This document shows, in pieces, positions 22,114-30,324 of a stretch of 42,456 nt of DNA. The stretch's first letter is position 1, and every line of letters begins with the position of its first letter. Position numbers and translations under genes: made by a program. Source of the stretch: a virus; the IMG/VR virus record IMGVR_UViG_3300048672_001072, positions 1 to 42,456 of that record; one strand, written 5' to 3'. The notes under the pieces were generated by a model. The model worked only from the letters and a program-made list of their open reading frames with translations. It did not search any database and had not been told where the DNA came from.

Positions 22114-22863
22114 ATGATCATCAAAGGAACTGGTTTTGGTCAAGGAGCCACGGTTAAATTTGGGGCTGCTTCTGCCTCCTCAGTTGTAGTTGTCGATGCC
22201 TTCACAATTACCTGCCTTACTCCTGCTCATGCTGTTGGGAGTGTAAATGTCACTGTTACCAATCCTGATGGTCAATCAGCAACCTTAACTAATGGTTATA
22301 GATATTCAACTACCTGGGTAGAACCTCCTTCTCAAGAAGAAGAATTACCAACTTCTCCAGGAAGTGAGTGGAGTCTTACTGATCCACTGCCACCAACTCC
22401 TACTTCAGTAGCCCCAAATAGTGGCTCAAGTGTTGGTGGAGAGCCAATTGTAATTATTGGTACAAGCTTCGTTCAAGGTGCAACAGCTACTATTGGTGGG
22501 AATGCTCTCATTAATCCAGTAGTAGTTAATTCTAAAGGAATCTATGGTTTAACTCCTGCACATGCTATTGGTACTGTAGATGTAGTAATTACAAATCCTG
22601 ATTCTCAAACTGGAACGCTAACTAATGCTTATACCTACACTAATCCATTAGCAATTGTGACTAGTATTACTCCAATCATTGGCCCAACGGTTGGGGGAAC
22701 TACCTTAACAATTCAGGGAACAGGATTTATTGATCCAGTTATTGTAACTGTAGGTGGTCTGACAGCTACCTCTCCAACAGTAGTTAATTCTCAAACTGTC
22801 ACAGCAGTCACCCCCGCTCATGCCAAGGGTCCTGCTGAAGTAACCGTAGTAAATACAGCTTAA
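22114..22863 (+). CDS. IPT/TIG-repeat tail protein, middle part
   Basis: A 249-residue protein with about two and a half IPT/TIG immunoglobulin-like repeats. Each repeat has a SxxxGGxxVxIxGTGF start, a GATVxxGG turn and an LTPAHAxGxVxVxVTNPD end. The first is already half done, starting MIIKGTGFGQGATVKFG, because its first strand is encoded before the TAA at 22111. The third ends early at VTVVNTA, where a stop removes the expected final strand. No ribosome-binding site precedes ATG 22114. The domains probably decorate the virion and bind surface sugars, as in many phages. Confidence 0.62.
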   Translation: MIIKGTGFGQGATVKFGAASASSVVVVDAFTITCLTPAHAVGSVNVTVTNPDGQSATLTNGYRYSTTWVEPPSQEEELPTSPGSEWSLTDPLPPTPTSVAPNSGSSVGGEPIVIIGTSFVQGATATIGGNALINPVVVNSKGIYGLTPAHAIGTVDVVITNPDSQTGTLTNAYTYTNPLAIVTSITPIIGPTVGGTTLTIQGTGFIDPVIVTVGGLTATSPTVVNSQTVTAVTPAHAKGPAEVTVVNTA

Positions 22864-22868
22864 CATAA

Positions 22869-24485
22869 ATGCCTATATTTACATATGATCCTCCGGTAAC
22901 TGTTTTAGCAATTATCTCATCAACTGGTGCTACTACTGGTGGAATTCCTGTTACAATTATTGGCAGTGAGTTTGATTTTGGCGCCACGGTTACTATTGGA
23001 GGTAACCCTGCCACTTCTGTAGTAGTGGTTGATATTAATCATATCACCGCAGTTACTCCCGCTCATGCTGCTGGAGTGGTGGATGTTGTTGTTACTAATC
23101 CTGACACTACAACTGGAACACTGACAAATGGTTATACATATGCTGTAGTTGCTCCAACAGTTACTGCTATTGACTTAAATTATGGTGCAGCAGCTGGTGG
23201 AGAATCAGTCCTCATTACAGGAACTGGATTTGTAGCTACACCAACAGTTCTATTTGGTGGAACAGGAGCAACCTCAGTAGTATTTGTTGATTCCAACCAT
23301 CTCACATGTGTAACTCCTGCACATGCTCAAGCAGTGGTTGATATCACAGTTACTAATCCAGACACCCAAATTGGTGTCCTTTTCAATGGATTCACCTATA
23401 CTACAGCTTCTCCTTTTACCGATACAAAGGGTTGGTGGTATTCTGATGAAGGTTTTGGTGGAGGAACCCAATTAGCACTATCACCTAATGTGCCTAAGCA
23501 TCCTCGTCATTGGACTCAGATTGCAGGTTTCGCAACAGGTAATGCTGCTATGTTTGGTGGCTTTCCAGCCTCATCAGTAGTATTTAGGAACCATATAATC
23601 TATGCAGGAGATGACTATACCCTAGGAACTGACCAACCAACTATTCGTATTTTCGATGGTCTAGCTGATAGATTAATGGCTAGAATTCCAAACACGGCAG
23701 CGGCGGCAATCCCTAAAGCAATTATGTCGATGCTTTTAATTGATGGGATCATCTATCTAACAACATATGATTCAGGTACAACTTCAGCTGATTATGCTGG
23801 AAGGGTGTTTGCATTTGATCCACTCTCAACTACCCTAACACAACTAGGTTCAGGATTTAGTGGGGGTGAACTTCCCTATGCCCTGGCTTGGCATATGAAT
23901 CGTCTTTGGTTAGGAACAAATAAAGGTGATGGTTCAGCAGCTAAAATTTACTACTTCCGACCAAATATTGATACAGTCTGGACCCAAGATTACACCCTAG
24001 CTACATCAACTGTAGGTGGTGCTTGCTCCCTTTGCTCCTACAAGGGCAGACTATTTGTAGGTACAGACAATGCAGCAGGCTCATTTTCAAAAATACTTGT
24101 TAGAAGTGCTGCTGGAGCCTACTCCACAAGTGATACAGGTGCAGGGGGAACTGCCCGAGTTAATAATGCTTTTCTACATATGATTGTGTTTGGTGACAAT
24201 CTTTATGCAACATATTATAATCCAGACACCACAGCAGTAGCATATATTCGTAAATTTGATAACACCTCATGGTCTACAGTATACACCGGATCTGCCCTTA
24301 CATTAAGACCTTACATCATTCAATTTCAAGGCAAAGATTCTCTCTATGTAGTTGGTGGTGGCGATTCCCTTAGGGCTTCCTTGATTAGATCAACAAATGG
24401 AACTACTTGGGTAAATCTAACAGCCTATCTCTCTGGCCCAATTACTGAAACAGCCCTTCCTGCATTTGGTGTAGTGAGTTTATAA
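22869..24485 (+). CDS. Tail protein: two IPT/TIG domains plus tail body
   Basis: A 538-residue protein. Residues 1-12 are MPIFTYDPPVTV, continuing the end of the preceding repeat in a shifted frame. Two full IPT/TIG repeats follow (to about residue 175), then from PFTDTKGWWYSDEGFGGG a different tail domain of repeated beta blades (SLCSYKGRLFVGTDNAAGSF, then FGDNLYATYYNPDTTAVAYI), like a propeller. This last part probably belonged with the N-terminal fragment at 21086. It ends at TAATG, overlapping the next tail gene, so translation is probably coupled. Confidence 0.68.
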   Translation: MPIFTYDPPVTVLAIISSTGATTGGIPVTIIGSEFDFGATVTIGGNPATSVVVVDINHITAVTPAHAAGVVDVVVTNPDTTTGTLTNGYTYAVVAPTVTAIDLNYGAAAGGESVLITGTGFVATPTVLFGGTGATSVVFVDSNHLTCVTPAHAQAVVDITVTNPDTQIGVLFNGFTYTTASPFTDTKGWWYSDEGFGGGTQLALSPNVPKHPRHWTQIAGFATGNAAMFGGFPASSVVFRNHIIYAGDDYTLGTDQPTIRIFDGLADRLMARIPNTAAAAIPKAIMSMLLIDGIIYLTTYDSGTTSADYAGRVFAFDPLSTTLTQLGSGFSGGELPYALAWHMNRLWLGTNKGDGSAAKIYYFRPNIDTVWTQDYTLATSTVGGACSLCSYKGRLFVGTDNAAGSFSKILVRSAAGAYSTSDTGAGGTARVNNAFLHMIVFGDNLYATYYNPDTTAVAYIRKFDNTSWSTVYTGSALTLRPYIIQFQGKDSLYVVGGGDSLRASLIRSTNGTTWVNLTAYLSGPITETALPAFGVVSL

Positions 24486-26059
24486 TGTCTTTAGCAGTCG
24501 TTCAAGCTGGAACTAACTTACAACTAATTAATGAAAGTGGTGTTGTTTCTGCCCCTCTCACATTACCTACTGGTATAACTCTTAGATCAGATATCCCACC
24601 CAGATTTGTGGTATTTGGCCGTTATGTTGTTTTGGTTAATACTCCTAGCCAACCCCTTACTATTGATGCAACTGGAGTTGTAAGACTTCTCTGCCCAGCA
24701 CCACCAAGATTAGCACCAATTCTAGGTACAGCAGCTGGAGGTACTTTAACAGGAACTTATAATGGGGTTAGATACACGTTTATTACCACTGATTCTTTTG
24801 GTAATCTCATTACTGAGAGCGACTTTAGTCCTCCTTCAGGATCTCAGTTAGTTATTAATCAATTTCTTACTGTTTCAGGAATTGATGTCAGCCCTGACCA
24901 AATCAGTGCTCGGAGGATGTATCGACCAACCACTCTTGGTGCAGTTAATTTCCAGTGGTTTGATCTTGATGGAAATGTTTTAACCTCAGCCCAAGATGAT
25001 CTAGCTGACGCAGGATTATCATTAGTAGCTGCTCCCATTCTAGGAACTCCTCCTAATTTAACACTCATTGCCGAGTTTCGAGACCGCCTTTGGGGTGTTG
25101 ATAGAATTGATATCGACGATTTAAGACATACTGAAGTAGGTCTCATGTATGCTTGGCCTGCCGATAATGTCTTCCCAATTCCATCAGTTGGATCAGATGA
25201 TGTGGGTGTCAGAGCCCTCATGCCACGTAGAGAGTCATTAGGTATTGGTAGGCAGAATCAACTCCTAGCAATTACTGGAAGTGATGATACTAATTTTCAG
25301 GTAGTTAAACTTAGTCAGAACTGTGGTGTAACTTCTCAGGAGTCGGTAGCAGTTTACAGAGATACAGCCTACTTCCTTTGGGAAGATGGTGTTTATACTT
25401 GGAATGATGAGGGTATAAATTGTATTTCAGATGGTAAGGTAAGAAGTTGGTTTAATACTGATGATACCTTTAATAGATCAATGTTTGGTCATGCTTTTGG
25501 ACATGTTGACCCAATCAGATTAAAATATCGATTATTTCTCTATACTACTGGTTCAACTACAAATATCAATTGGATCGAATACGATTTAGCTGAAAAAACA
25601 TGGTGGGGTCCTCATGCTACAGGAGCCTTCACCCCTTCTTCAGTGTTTAATCTTTTAGATAGTAATTTAGTTCCAAGACCAACCATTGGCGGAACTGATA
25701 GTAATACTTATAGAGAGCAGGATACCAGAACTGATGGAGCCAGCACACCAATTGTTCTAGAAATTAGAACGAAACGTTATGACATGGAAGAACCAGATCT
25801 AGATAAATACTGGGGCGAGTTTTCAATTATTGGTAAAGCTCAATCAGCCGGATTTACTCAGATTGACTTAGACATTGGCGAATTAAATGCTGAAACTGAA
25901 ACCGATCCAGTTTGGGATATGACTAATAGCAGGCAGCGTATTCAAAGGGTTGGAACTGGTAAACACGTTGAATTTGAGTTTAAAAATGATGAGGTTGGGC
26001 AGGATGTTCAACTCTACGGTTTTGAAGTTGATCCTGTTAATATTCTAGGTCGCAGGTAA
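24485..26059 (+). CDS. Tail structural protein
   Basis: A 524-residue protein with a beta-rich N-terminal half (LTLPTGITLRSDIPPRFVVF, then GRYVVLVNTPSQPLTIDATG) and a mid part FRDRLWGVDRIDIDDLRHTE, ending EFKNDEVGQDVQLYGFEVDP. Length, position and the blade-like segments (SVAVYRDTAYFLWEDGVYTW) fit a podovirus tail hub or nozzle protein. This is inference from position and general similarity; no enzymatic motif is seen. It overlaps both neighbours by one to four bases. Confidence 0.68.
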   Translation: MSLAVVQAGTNLQLINESGVVSAPLTLPTGITLRSDIPPRFVVFGRYVVLVNTPSQPLTIDATGVVRLLCPAPPRLAPILGTAAGGTLTGTYNGVRYTFITTDSFGNLITESDFSPPSGSQLVINQFLTVSGIDVSPDQISARRMYRPTTLGAVNFQWFDLDGNVLTSAQDDLADAGLSLVAAPILGTPPNLTLIAEFRDRLWGVDRIDIDDLRHTEVGLMYAWPADNVFPIPSVGSDDVGVRALMPRRESLGIGRQNQLLAITGSDDTNFQVVKLSQNCGVTSQESVAVYRDTAYFLWEDGVYTWNDEGINCISDGKVRSWFNTDDTFNRSMFGHAFGHVDPIRLKYRLFLYTTGSTTNINWIEYDLAEKTWWGPHATGAFTPSSVFNLLDSNLVPRPTIGGTDSNTYREQDTRTDGASTPIVLEIRTKRYDMEEPDLDKYWGEFSIIGKAQSAGFTQIDLDIGELNAETETDPVWDMTNSRQRIQRVGTGKHVEFEFKNDEVGQDVQLYGFEVDPVNILGRR

Positions 26060-27282
26060 TGGCACCATTCTTTCAGAAGTATCGTCTAAAGTGGCCTTGG
26101 ACTCCAAGCCAAGTTTATAATGTCGATGCGATGTTCTCAGAGATTTATTCGGCGTTTATATCTCTGTTAACTCAAGTTAATGATTTACAGACTAAAGTAG
26201 ATACCTTCTTAGGAACACCTGGAGGATCAGCCTCAACATCCATTATTATTATGGGTGGAGAAGATGGAGAGGATGGAGTAATTGGTCCTCAAGGTAATAC
26301 TGGCGCAACTGGTCCTCAAGGGCTGCAAGGATTAATGGGTCCTATTGGATTTCCAGGTTTTGACGGAGAAGATGGTCTTGATGGATTACCGGGTATGGCA
26401 GGAGCTGCTGGTGCGGCTGGTGCGGCTGGGGCAATTGGCCCTACTGGTCCTCAAGGAATTCCGGGCATCGGTTTTGATGGTGATGATGGAGAGGATGGTT
26501 TGCCTGGTGTGGCTGGAGCTGCTGGTGCAACTGGTGCTACAGGGGCGACGGGAAGTACCGGGCCTGCAGGCCCGCCCGGAATGGATGGAGAAGATGGAGA
26601 CATGGGACTAATAGGACCGGCAGGGCCAGCCGGTGCGGGAGCGGCACCTAAGCTCTATACGTTTGTCACGTCCGTCTCTGCGGCGTCGGTCGATAACTCA
26701 AGCGTCACCACTGCCGGCATTGATACCACGGGGGCTGATATCCTGTTCTTGGTACTGGCCGACAATTTAGGAAAAACGATCTGTACAATTACTGACAGTA
26801 AAAGCAATTCGTGGTCAGTCGCCAAAGAGGAAGATGGGGTGTCGGCCGGACTGTCTCGTTGCACGATTTTCTACTGCATTCCTACCTCTGTCGGGGCTGC
26901 ACATACCTTCACGGCGACTGGCGTTGCGTTCTCAGTACCTGGTATCTCTGTCTTGGCGTTCTACAATGCAAAACAAACATCTCCGCTGGATGCCGTGAAT
27001 GGCGGCGAGGCCGCTGGTGTCACCACGCAAGCCACTGGAAGCGTCACGCCAGCTGCAAATAATGAAATTGTGATCGCTGGAATCTGTGATGACAACTCAA
27101 ACATTTCCAGCATTGATTCCGGGTTCAGCACTCCGGTCACGAGTGGATTTACCGCCGCAGTCGCCTTTGCCTCGGGCATTGCGTATAAAATCCAGACCAC
27201 CGCTGTTGCTGTTAATCCCACATGGACCGTTGGAGTCGCTTCTGACCTCGCAGCAGCTATTGCGACATTCAAAGTGGTGTAA
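26059..27282 (+). CDS. Collagen-like tail fibre with foreign C-terminal domain
   Basis: A 407-residue protein. Residues 1-50 form an anchoring segment with a coiled coil (LLTQVNDLQTKVDTFLGTPG). Residues 66-196 are Gly-X-Y triplets with many Glu-Asp (GEDGEDGVIGPQG, GFDGEDGLDGLPG), a trimeric collagen-like shaft. Residues 200-407 are a globular beta domain, probably the receptor-binding head (FVTSVSAASVDNSSVTTAGI). From about 26570 the DNA becomes visibly richer in G and C than the rest of the gene and stays so to the end, which suggests that the head domain was swapped in from another genome. Confidence 0.8.
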   Translation: MAPFFQKYRLKWPWTPSQVYNVDAMFSEIYSAFISLLTQVNDLQTKVDTFLGTPGGSASTSIIIMGGEDGEDGVIGPQGNTGATGPQGLQGLMGPIGFPGFDGEDGLDGLPGMAGAAGAAGAAGAIGPTGPQGIPGIGFDGDDGEDGLPGVAGAAGATGATGATGSTGPAGPPGMDGEDGDMGLIGPAGPAGAGAAPKLYTFVTSVSAASVDNSSVTTAGIDTTGADILFLVLADNLGKTICTITDSKSNSWSVAKEEDGVSAGLSRCTIFYCIPTSVGAAHTFTATGVAFSVPGISVLAFYNAKQTSPLDAVNGGEAAGVTTQATGSVTPAANNEIVIAGICDDNSNISSIDSGFSTPVTSGFTAAVAFASGIAYKIQTTAVAVNPTWTVGVASDLAAAIATFKVV

Positions 27283-27297
27283 GGACACACAAAGCTC

Positions 27298-27450
27298 ATG
27301 GATTGGTCGTTGAAGCAGAAACATAGTACAATGTCAAGTGCAAGGATTATGCCATGCCATTTTTGGTGTAGGATCTTCGGGGCCAAGCAATCACAAGCCG
27401 AAGCCGAAGCAGCTGTTAAACTACCTCTGCTTACTATTCATGACATATAA
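27298..27450 (+). CDS. 50-residue hypothetical protein
   Basis: The frame MDWSLKQKHSTMSSARIMPC continues HFWCRIFGAKQSQAEAEAAV and ends KLPLLTIHDI. AAGGA lies 12 bases before the ATG. It sits right after the fibre gene, partly in the GC-rich stretch, so it may have arrived with the fibre head, for example as a chaperone; that is speculation. It could also be chance. Apart from this frame the gap 27283-27469 shows nothing. Confidence 0.38.
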   Translation: MDWSLKQKHSTMSSARIMPCHFWCRIFGAKQSQAEAEAAVKLPLLTIHDI

Positions 27451-27469
27451 TCAATAAGGAGAATTTTCA

Positions 27470-27814
27470 ATGGCAAGTACAGCAAAGCGCATCGCAGGAC
27501 CAGCATATATTGCTAATTCAGCAACAGATATCTACACACCCCCAGCCTCAACCATCTACACAAAGATTCGGCAAATTATCGTTGCGAATAAAACTGGCGC
27601 AGCAGCCACATTTACCTTGTATGTAGGTGCAACAGGTGGATCTGCTGGCGGCACAGAACTCCTTGGACTTTCTGTAAGTGTGCCTGCCAATTCATCTATT
27701 CCTTATTACTTTACTGACTTGGTAATGAAATCAACAGATTATTTAACTGGAATTGCCTCAGCTGGAAGCACCTTAACTATCACTGTTCTTGGTACACAGG
27801 AAGTTGTTCCATAA
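27470..27814 (+). CDS. Small virion protein
   Basis: A 114-residue beta-rich protein: IYTKIRQIIVANKTGAAATF, then TLYVGATGGSAGGTELLGLS. The strand pattern with IIVANKTGxxxTFTLYVG is typical of small virion surface proteins in phages. The ribosome-binding site AAGGAG precedes ATG 27470. Exact location in the virion is not shown. Confidence 0.65.
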   Translation: MASTAKRIAGPAYIANSATDIYTPPASTIYTKIRQIIVANKTGAAATFTLYVGATGGSAGGTELLGLSVSVPANSSIPYYFTDLVMKSTDYLTGIASAGSTLTITVLGTQEVVP

Positions 27815-27891
27815 TACGAAATTTTGAATGCTTGTTCTTATCATTACTGGTATGTGTGAGTAGTACATAGGTTAAGTAAGGAAAATATAAA

Positions 27892-28791
27892 ATGGCGTTA
27901 AGTACAAGAGCTGGTCAATATAGTCCGTTTAATGAGGGACAAACAGGTCCATTACCAGCAGGATCTTCACAAAGTTTACCTTATTCTGAGGGGTATAGTT
28001 ATGATGCTAAAACAGGTCAGTGGGTTAAACAGCCAGCTGTAGATCAAACTTCTCCATTTGACAAGTCTGTTATGGCTTTAAGTAGACTTGGAATGGGTGG
28101 TGCTTTTAGTGGTGCCACAGGTTCATCCTCAATTCCTTGGGGTGCATCTGGGATGAGCCTTCCACCACAAGTTTCAGGACCGTCTGCGGGGGCAACAATT
28201 CAATCAGGAGCCACACCTCCACGAATTGCTGATACCCAAGATCCTGCTAGAATTGCGCATATTCAAACCCCAGATATGACAGCAGCTAATGCAGCTGCTT
28301 TTGCCAGAGCTAAAGATCAGGTTGGTCAAACCTCTAGGGGAGCCCTCACTGGTCTTGCTGGTGCTATGGCTGGTAGAGGTATTAGTGGTTCTGGTGTTGA
28401 GGGTAGAGGAATTACCTCCGTAATTAATCAGGGTCAGGGACAACTCGGTGATGTAAGTCGTCAGCAAGCAATTGAACAGGCTCAACTTGCAGAACAGAAT
28501 GCCCTCGCAGGTTATCAGGGTGATATCTCTCAGAGAGCTACTGATATTGGTAGTATGGATACTCGAAGGGGTCAGGATATTGGTCAGCGTGGTCAGGACA
28601 TCAGTGCTCAAGAGGCTGCTACAAATTCATTAGTAGCTCAACGGGCTCAAGATCAGGCAATGGCCGGACTTGGCTATCAGGGTGGAATTACTCAAAGAGG
28701 TCAGGATATTGGTGCCTCCCAAAATGCTCAGGAACTCGCAATGCGGAGACAGCAACAGATTATGCAAGCTCTTCAAGGACTTCAGTTCTAA
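27892..28791 (+). CDS. Gln-rich internal or tail protein
   Basis: A 299-residue protein. Residues 1-110 are Gly/Ser/Pro-rich and disordered. From about residue 130 long Ala/Gln helices follow (DMTAANAAAFARAKDQVGQT, then QGQGQLGDVSRQQAIEQAQL) with degenerate repeats of QRGQDIG (QRGQDIGQRGQDIS, later TQRGQDIGAS). Such helix-rich Gln/Ala proteins before the large ejection protein are often injected or internal virion proteins. No motif proves it. The stop overlaps the next ATG. Confidence 0.62.
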   Translation: MALSTRAGQYSPFNEGQTGPLPAGSSQSLPYSEGYSYDAKTGQWVKQPAVDQTSPFDKSVMALSRLGMGGAFSGATGSSSIPWGASGMSLPPQVSGPSAGATIQSGATPPRIADTQDPARIAHIQTPDMTAANAAAFARAKDQVGQTSRGALTGLAGAMAGRGISGSGVEGRGITSVINQGQGQLGDVSRQQAIEQAQLAEQNALAGYQGDISQRATDIGSMDTRRGQDIGQRGQDISAQEAATNSLVAQRAQDQAMAGLGYQGGITQRGQDIGASQNAQELAMRRQQQIMQALQGLQF

Positions 28792-28964
28792 TGAATCATA
28801 AGGTTAAAGAGCCATATAGTTATGGCCAAAGTCCTGCCCCTAAAAATTGGCATGAAGCTGCTGCTGCTTTAAATAGTCTTACCTCAACGAAATCCAAACG
28901 TAAGTCTGGCGGATTGCTAGATAGACTTGATAGTATTGAGAAGCAATTAAAGGATAGAAAATAA
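28791..28964 (+). CDS. 57-residue basic helical protein
   Basis: The frame MNHKVKEPYSYGQSPAPKNW continues HEAAAALNSLTSTKSKRKSG and ends in a coiled-coil helix (GLLDRLDSIEKQLKDRK). Both ends overlap neighbouring genes at TAATG, so translation is coupled on each side. Its position among internal virion genes suggests a small virion component; no family is recognised. Confidence 0.65.
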   Translation: MNHKVKEPYSYGQSPAPKNWHEAAAALNSLTSTKSKRKSGGLLDRLDSIEKQLKDRK

Positions 28965-29473
28965 TGGCGTTTATAAATTCACCTCCGCCAACTATTTCAG
29001 GGCTGAGCACCACACAGCCAAGAAAAGGTTCTTTCCAGGCTGCCCTTCAAGGATTACAGTCCAACTTTCCTTCAGGATCACCAGCTGATCCTTTAGGTGA
29101 AAACATAGCTCTAACTCAGCGGGCTCAAGGTAGAGCACATGAATATTATGATCCATTGGTGCAACAACCCGGATTAACAGGCGCAGTTGCTATGCAACAA
29201 AGATCTCAAGCTGAACAGATGGACCCTCAAGGATTTAATGCTTTAAATCAAGCTTTATATGAAAGGGGTGCTAGAGTGACATCTGCCCCTGGATTATCAC
29301 GCTCACCACTAGGTCAACCTTCCACCATGTTTGCTCCCGACCAAACAAGTGCGGTCACTGGGGGGCATTATGGTGTGACGGGTTATGGAGACGGTAAATT
29401 TCAGTTTGGGGATACGGCTGACCCACAACCCGTTCCACCAGCAATTCAAGGTTTAAAAAAGGTAAGACGATAA
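28964..29473 (+). CDS. Hypothetical virion protein
   Basis: A 169-residue Pro/Gln/Gly-rich protein (PRKGSFQAALQGLQSNFPSG, then QQRSQAEQMDPQGFNALNQA) with one predicted helical middle part. It is flanked by coupled starts (TAATG) on both sides and lies in the run leading to the large ejection-like protein. It may be internal to the virion. No family is recognised. Confidence 0.6.
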   Translation: MAFINSPPPTISGLSTTQPRKGSFQAALQGLQSNFPSGSPADPLGENIALTQRAQGRAHEYYDPLVQQPGLTGAVAMQQRSQAEQMDPQGFNALNQALYERGARVTSAPGLSRSPLGQPSTMFAPDQTSAVTGGHYGVTGYGDGKFQFGDTADPQPVPPAIQGLKKVRR

Positions 29474-30324
29474 TGCCAAATCCGTATTTTCAGCCTATTG
29501 ATGCCCTTCGTTCCCTAGCTGGTTCAGGATTTACCCCATCCAAGGTAACTACAGGTTATGGTGCTGGTGAGGAACTTGACCCATCAGCTGCCCTCCTTGC
29601 TCTACAGGATCAACGTAAGACTGAATTAGAGCGTAATATTCCTCTAGGTGGAATGAGCCCTGCCGCCCCAGCTGATTTATCTGATGTCCAGTCCGACATT
29701 GCCAAGAATCCCCTTACCCAACAGCGAGCAGGAATTGATCAGTATCTAGCAGCTAAACAGAAGGCTAATCTCCAAGGGTTTGCTGAGCCCGCTGAACAGG
29801 CTGCATTTGGTCAGCAACTTGAGAAACAAAAGATTAGTTCACCTCTTGATGTTGAGAAACTAAAAGGAATGCTTGGTCTACAGACTGAGCAGGAACGTAC
29901 TCGGGGTGTTATTGAGTCCGCCCGACTTCGAGAACAAGGTTATGCAGATAGAACAGCCGCCCAGCGTGCTAAGGTTCTTGCAGATAATACAGCTAGGATT
30001 CAAGTTGCAGCAATGCACAATCCTGCACTCTCAGGTTCAGTAGCTAGATTAGTTACTGAAATTGGTCGTGTCAAAGAAGGTATTGATAGGGGAAAACTTG
30101 AGGCTGATGATCCTAATGTTATGAGTCATCTCAATGAGCTTGAACGACAGATGAATCAGTTCTTAGCCCCAGGTGCTGGTGTGCCTCAGCCAGGAGTAGG
30201 TGGAATTGATCCTGAAGTTCAATCACTTCTAGGTGCTCCTAATGTAACTCCAGGGACACATAAGTTATCAGATGGTTCAACATGGTTCAAGGGCGCAGAC
30301 GGTAAAATTTCAAAGGTACAATAA
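29473..30324 (+). CDS. Hypothetical internal virion protein
   Basis: A 283-residue protein with long helices rich in Gln, Ala and Glu (KNPLTQQRAGIDQYLAAKQK, then LREQGYADRTAAQRAKVLAD) and a Gly/Pro-rich end that closes with GTHKLSDGSTWFKGADGKIS. The final segment looks like a small beta hairpin common at the end of phage internal proteins. Its position directly before the 981-residue protein supports a role in DNA ejection. Function is inferred from context. Confidence 0.6.
   Translation: MPNPYFQPIDALRSLAGSGFTPSKVTTGYGAGEELDPSAALLALQDQRKTELERNIPLGGMSPAAPADLSDVQSDIAKNPLTQQRAGIDQYLAAKQKANLQGFAEPAEQAAFGQQLEKQKISSPLDVEKLKGMLGLQTEQERTRGVIESARLREQGYADRTAAQRAKVLADNTARIQVAAMHNPALSGSVARLVTEIGRVKEGIDRGKLEADDPNVMSHLNELERQMNQFLAPGAGVPQPGVGGIDPEVQSLLGAPNVTPGTHKLSDGSTWFKGADGKISKVQ

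Noticed and set aside
26961-27386. 141-codon minus-strand frame across the fibre end
   Set aside because: It is a shadow of the GC-rich fibre head; the whole 4639-37973 region is transcribed rightward and no start signal is seen.
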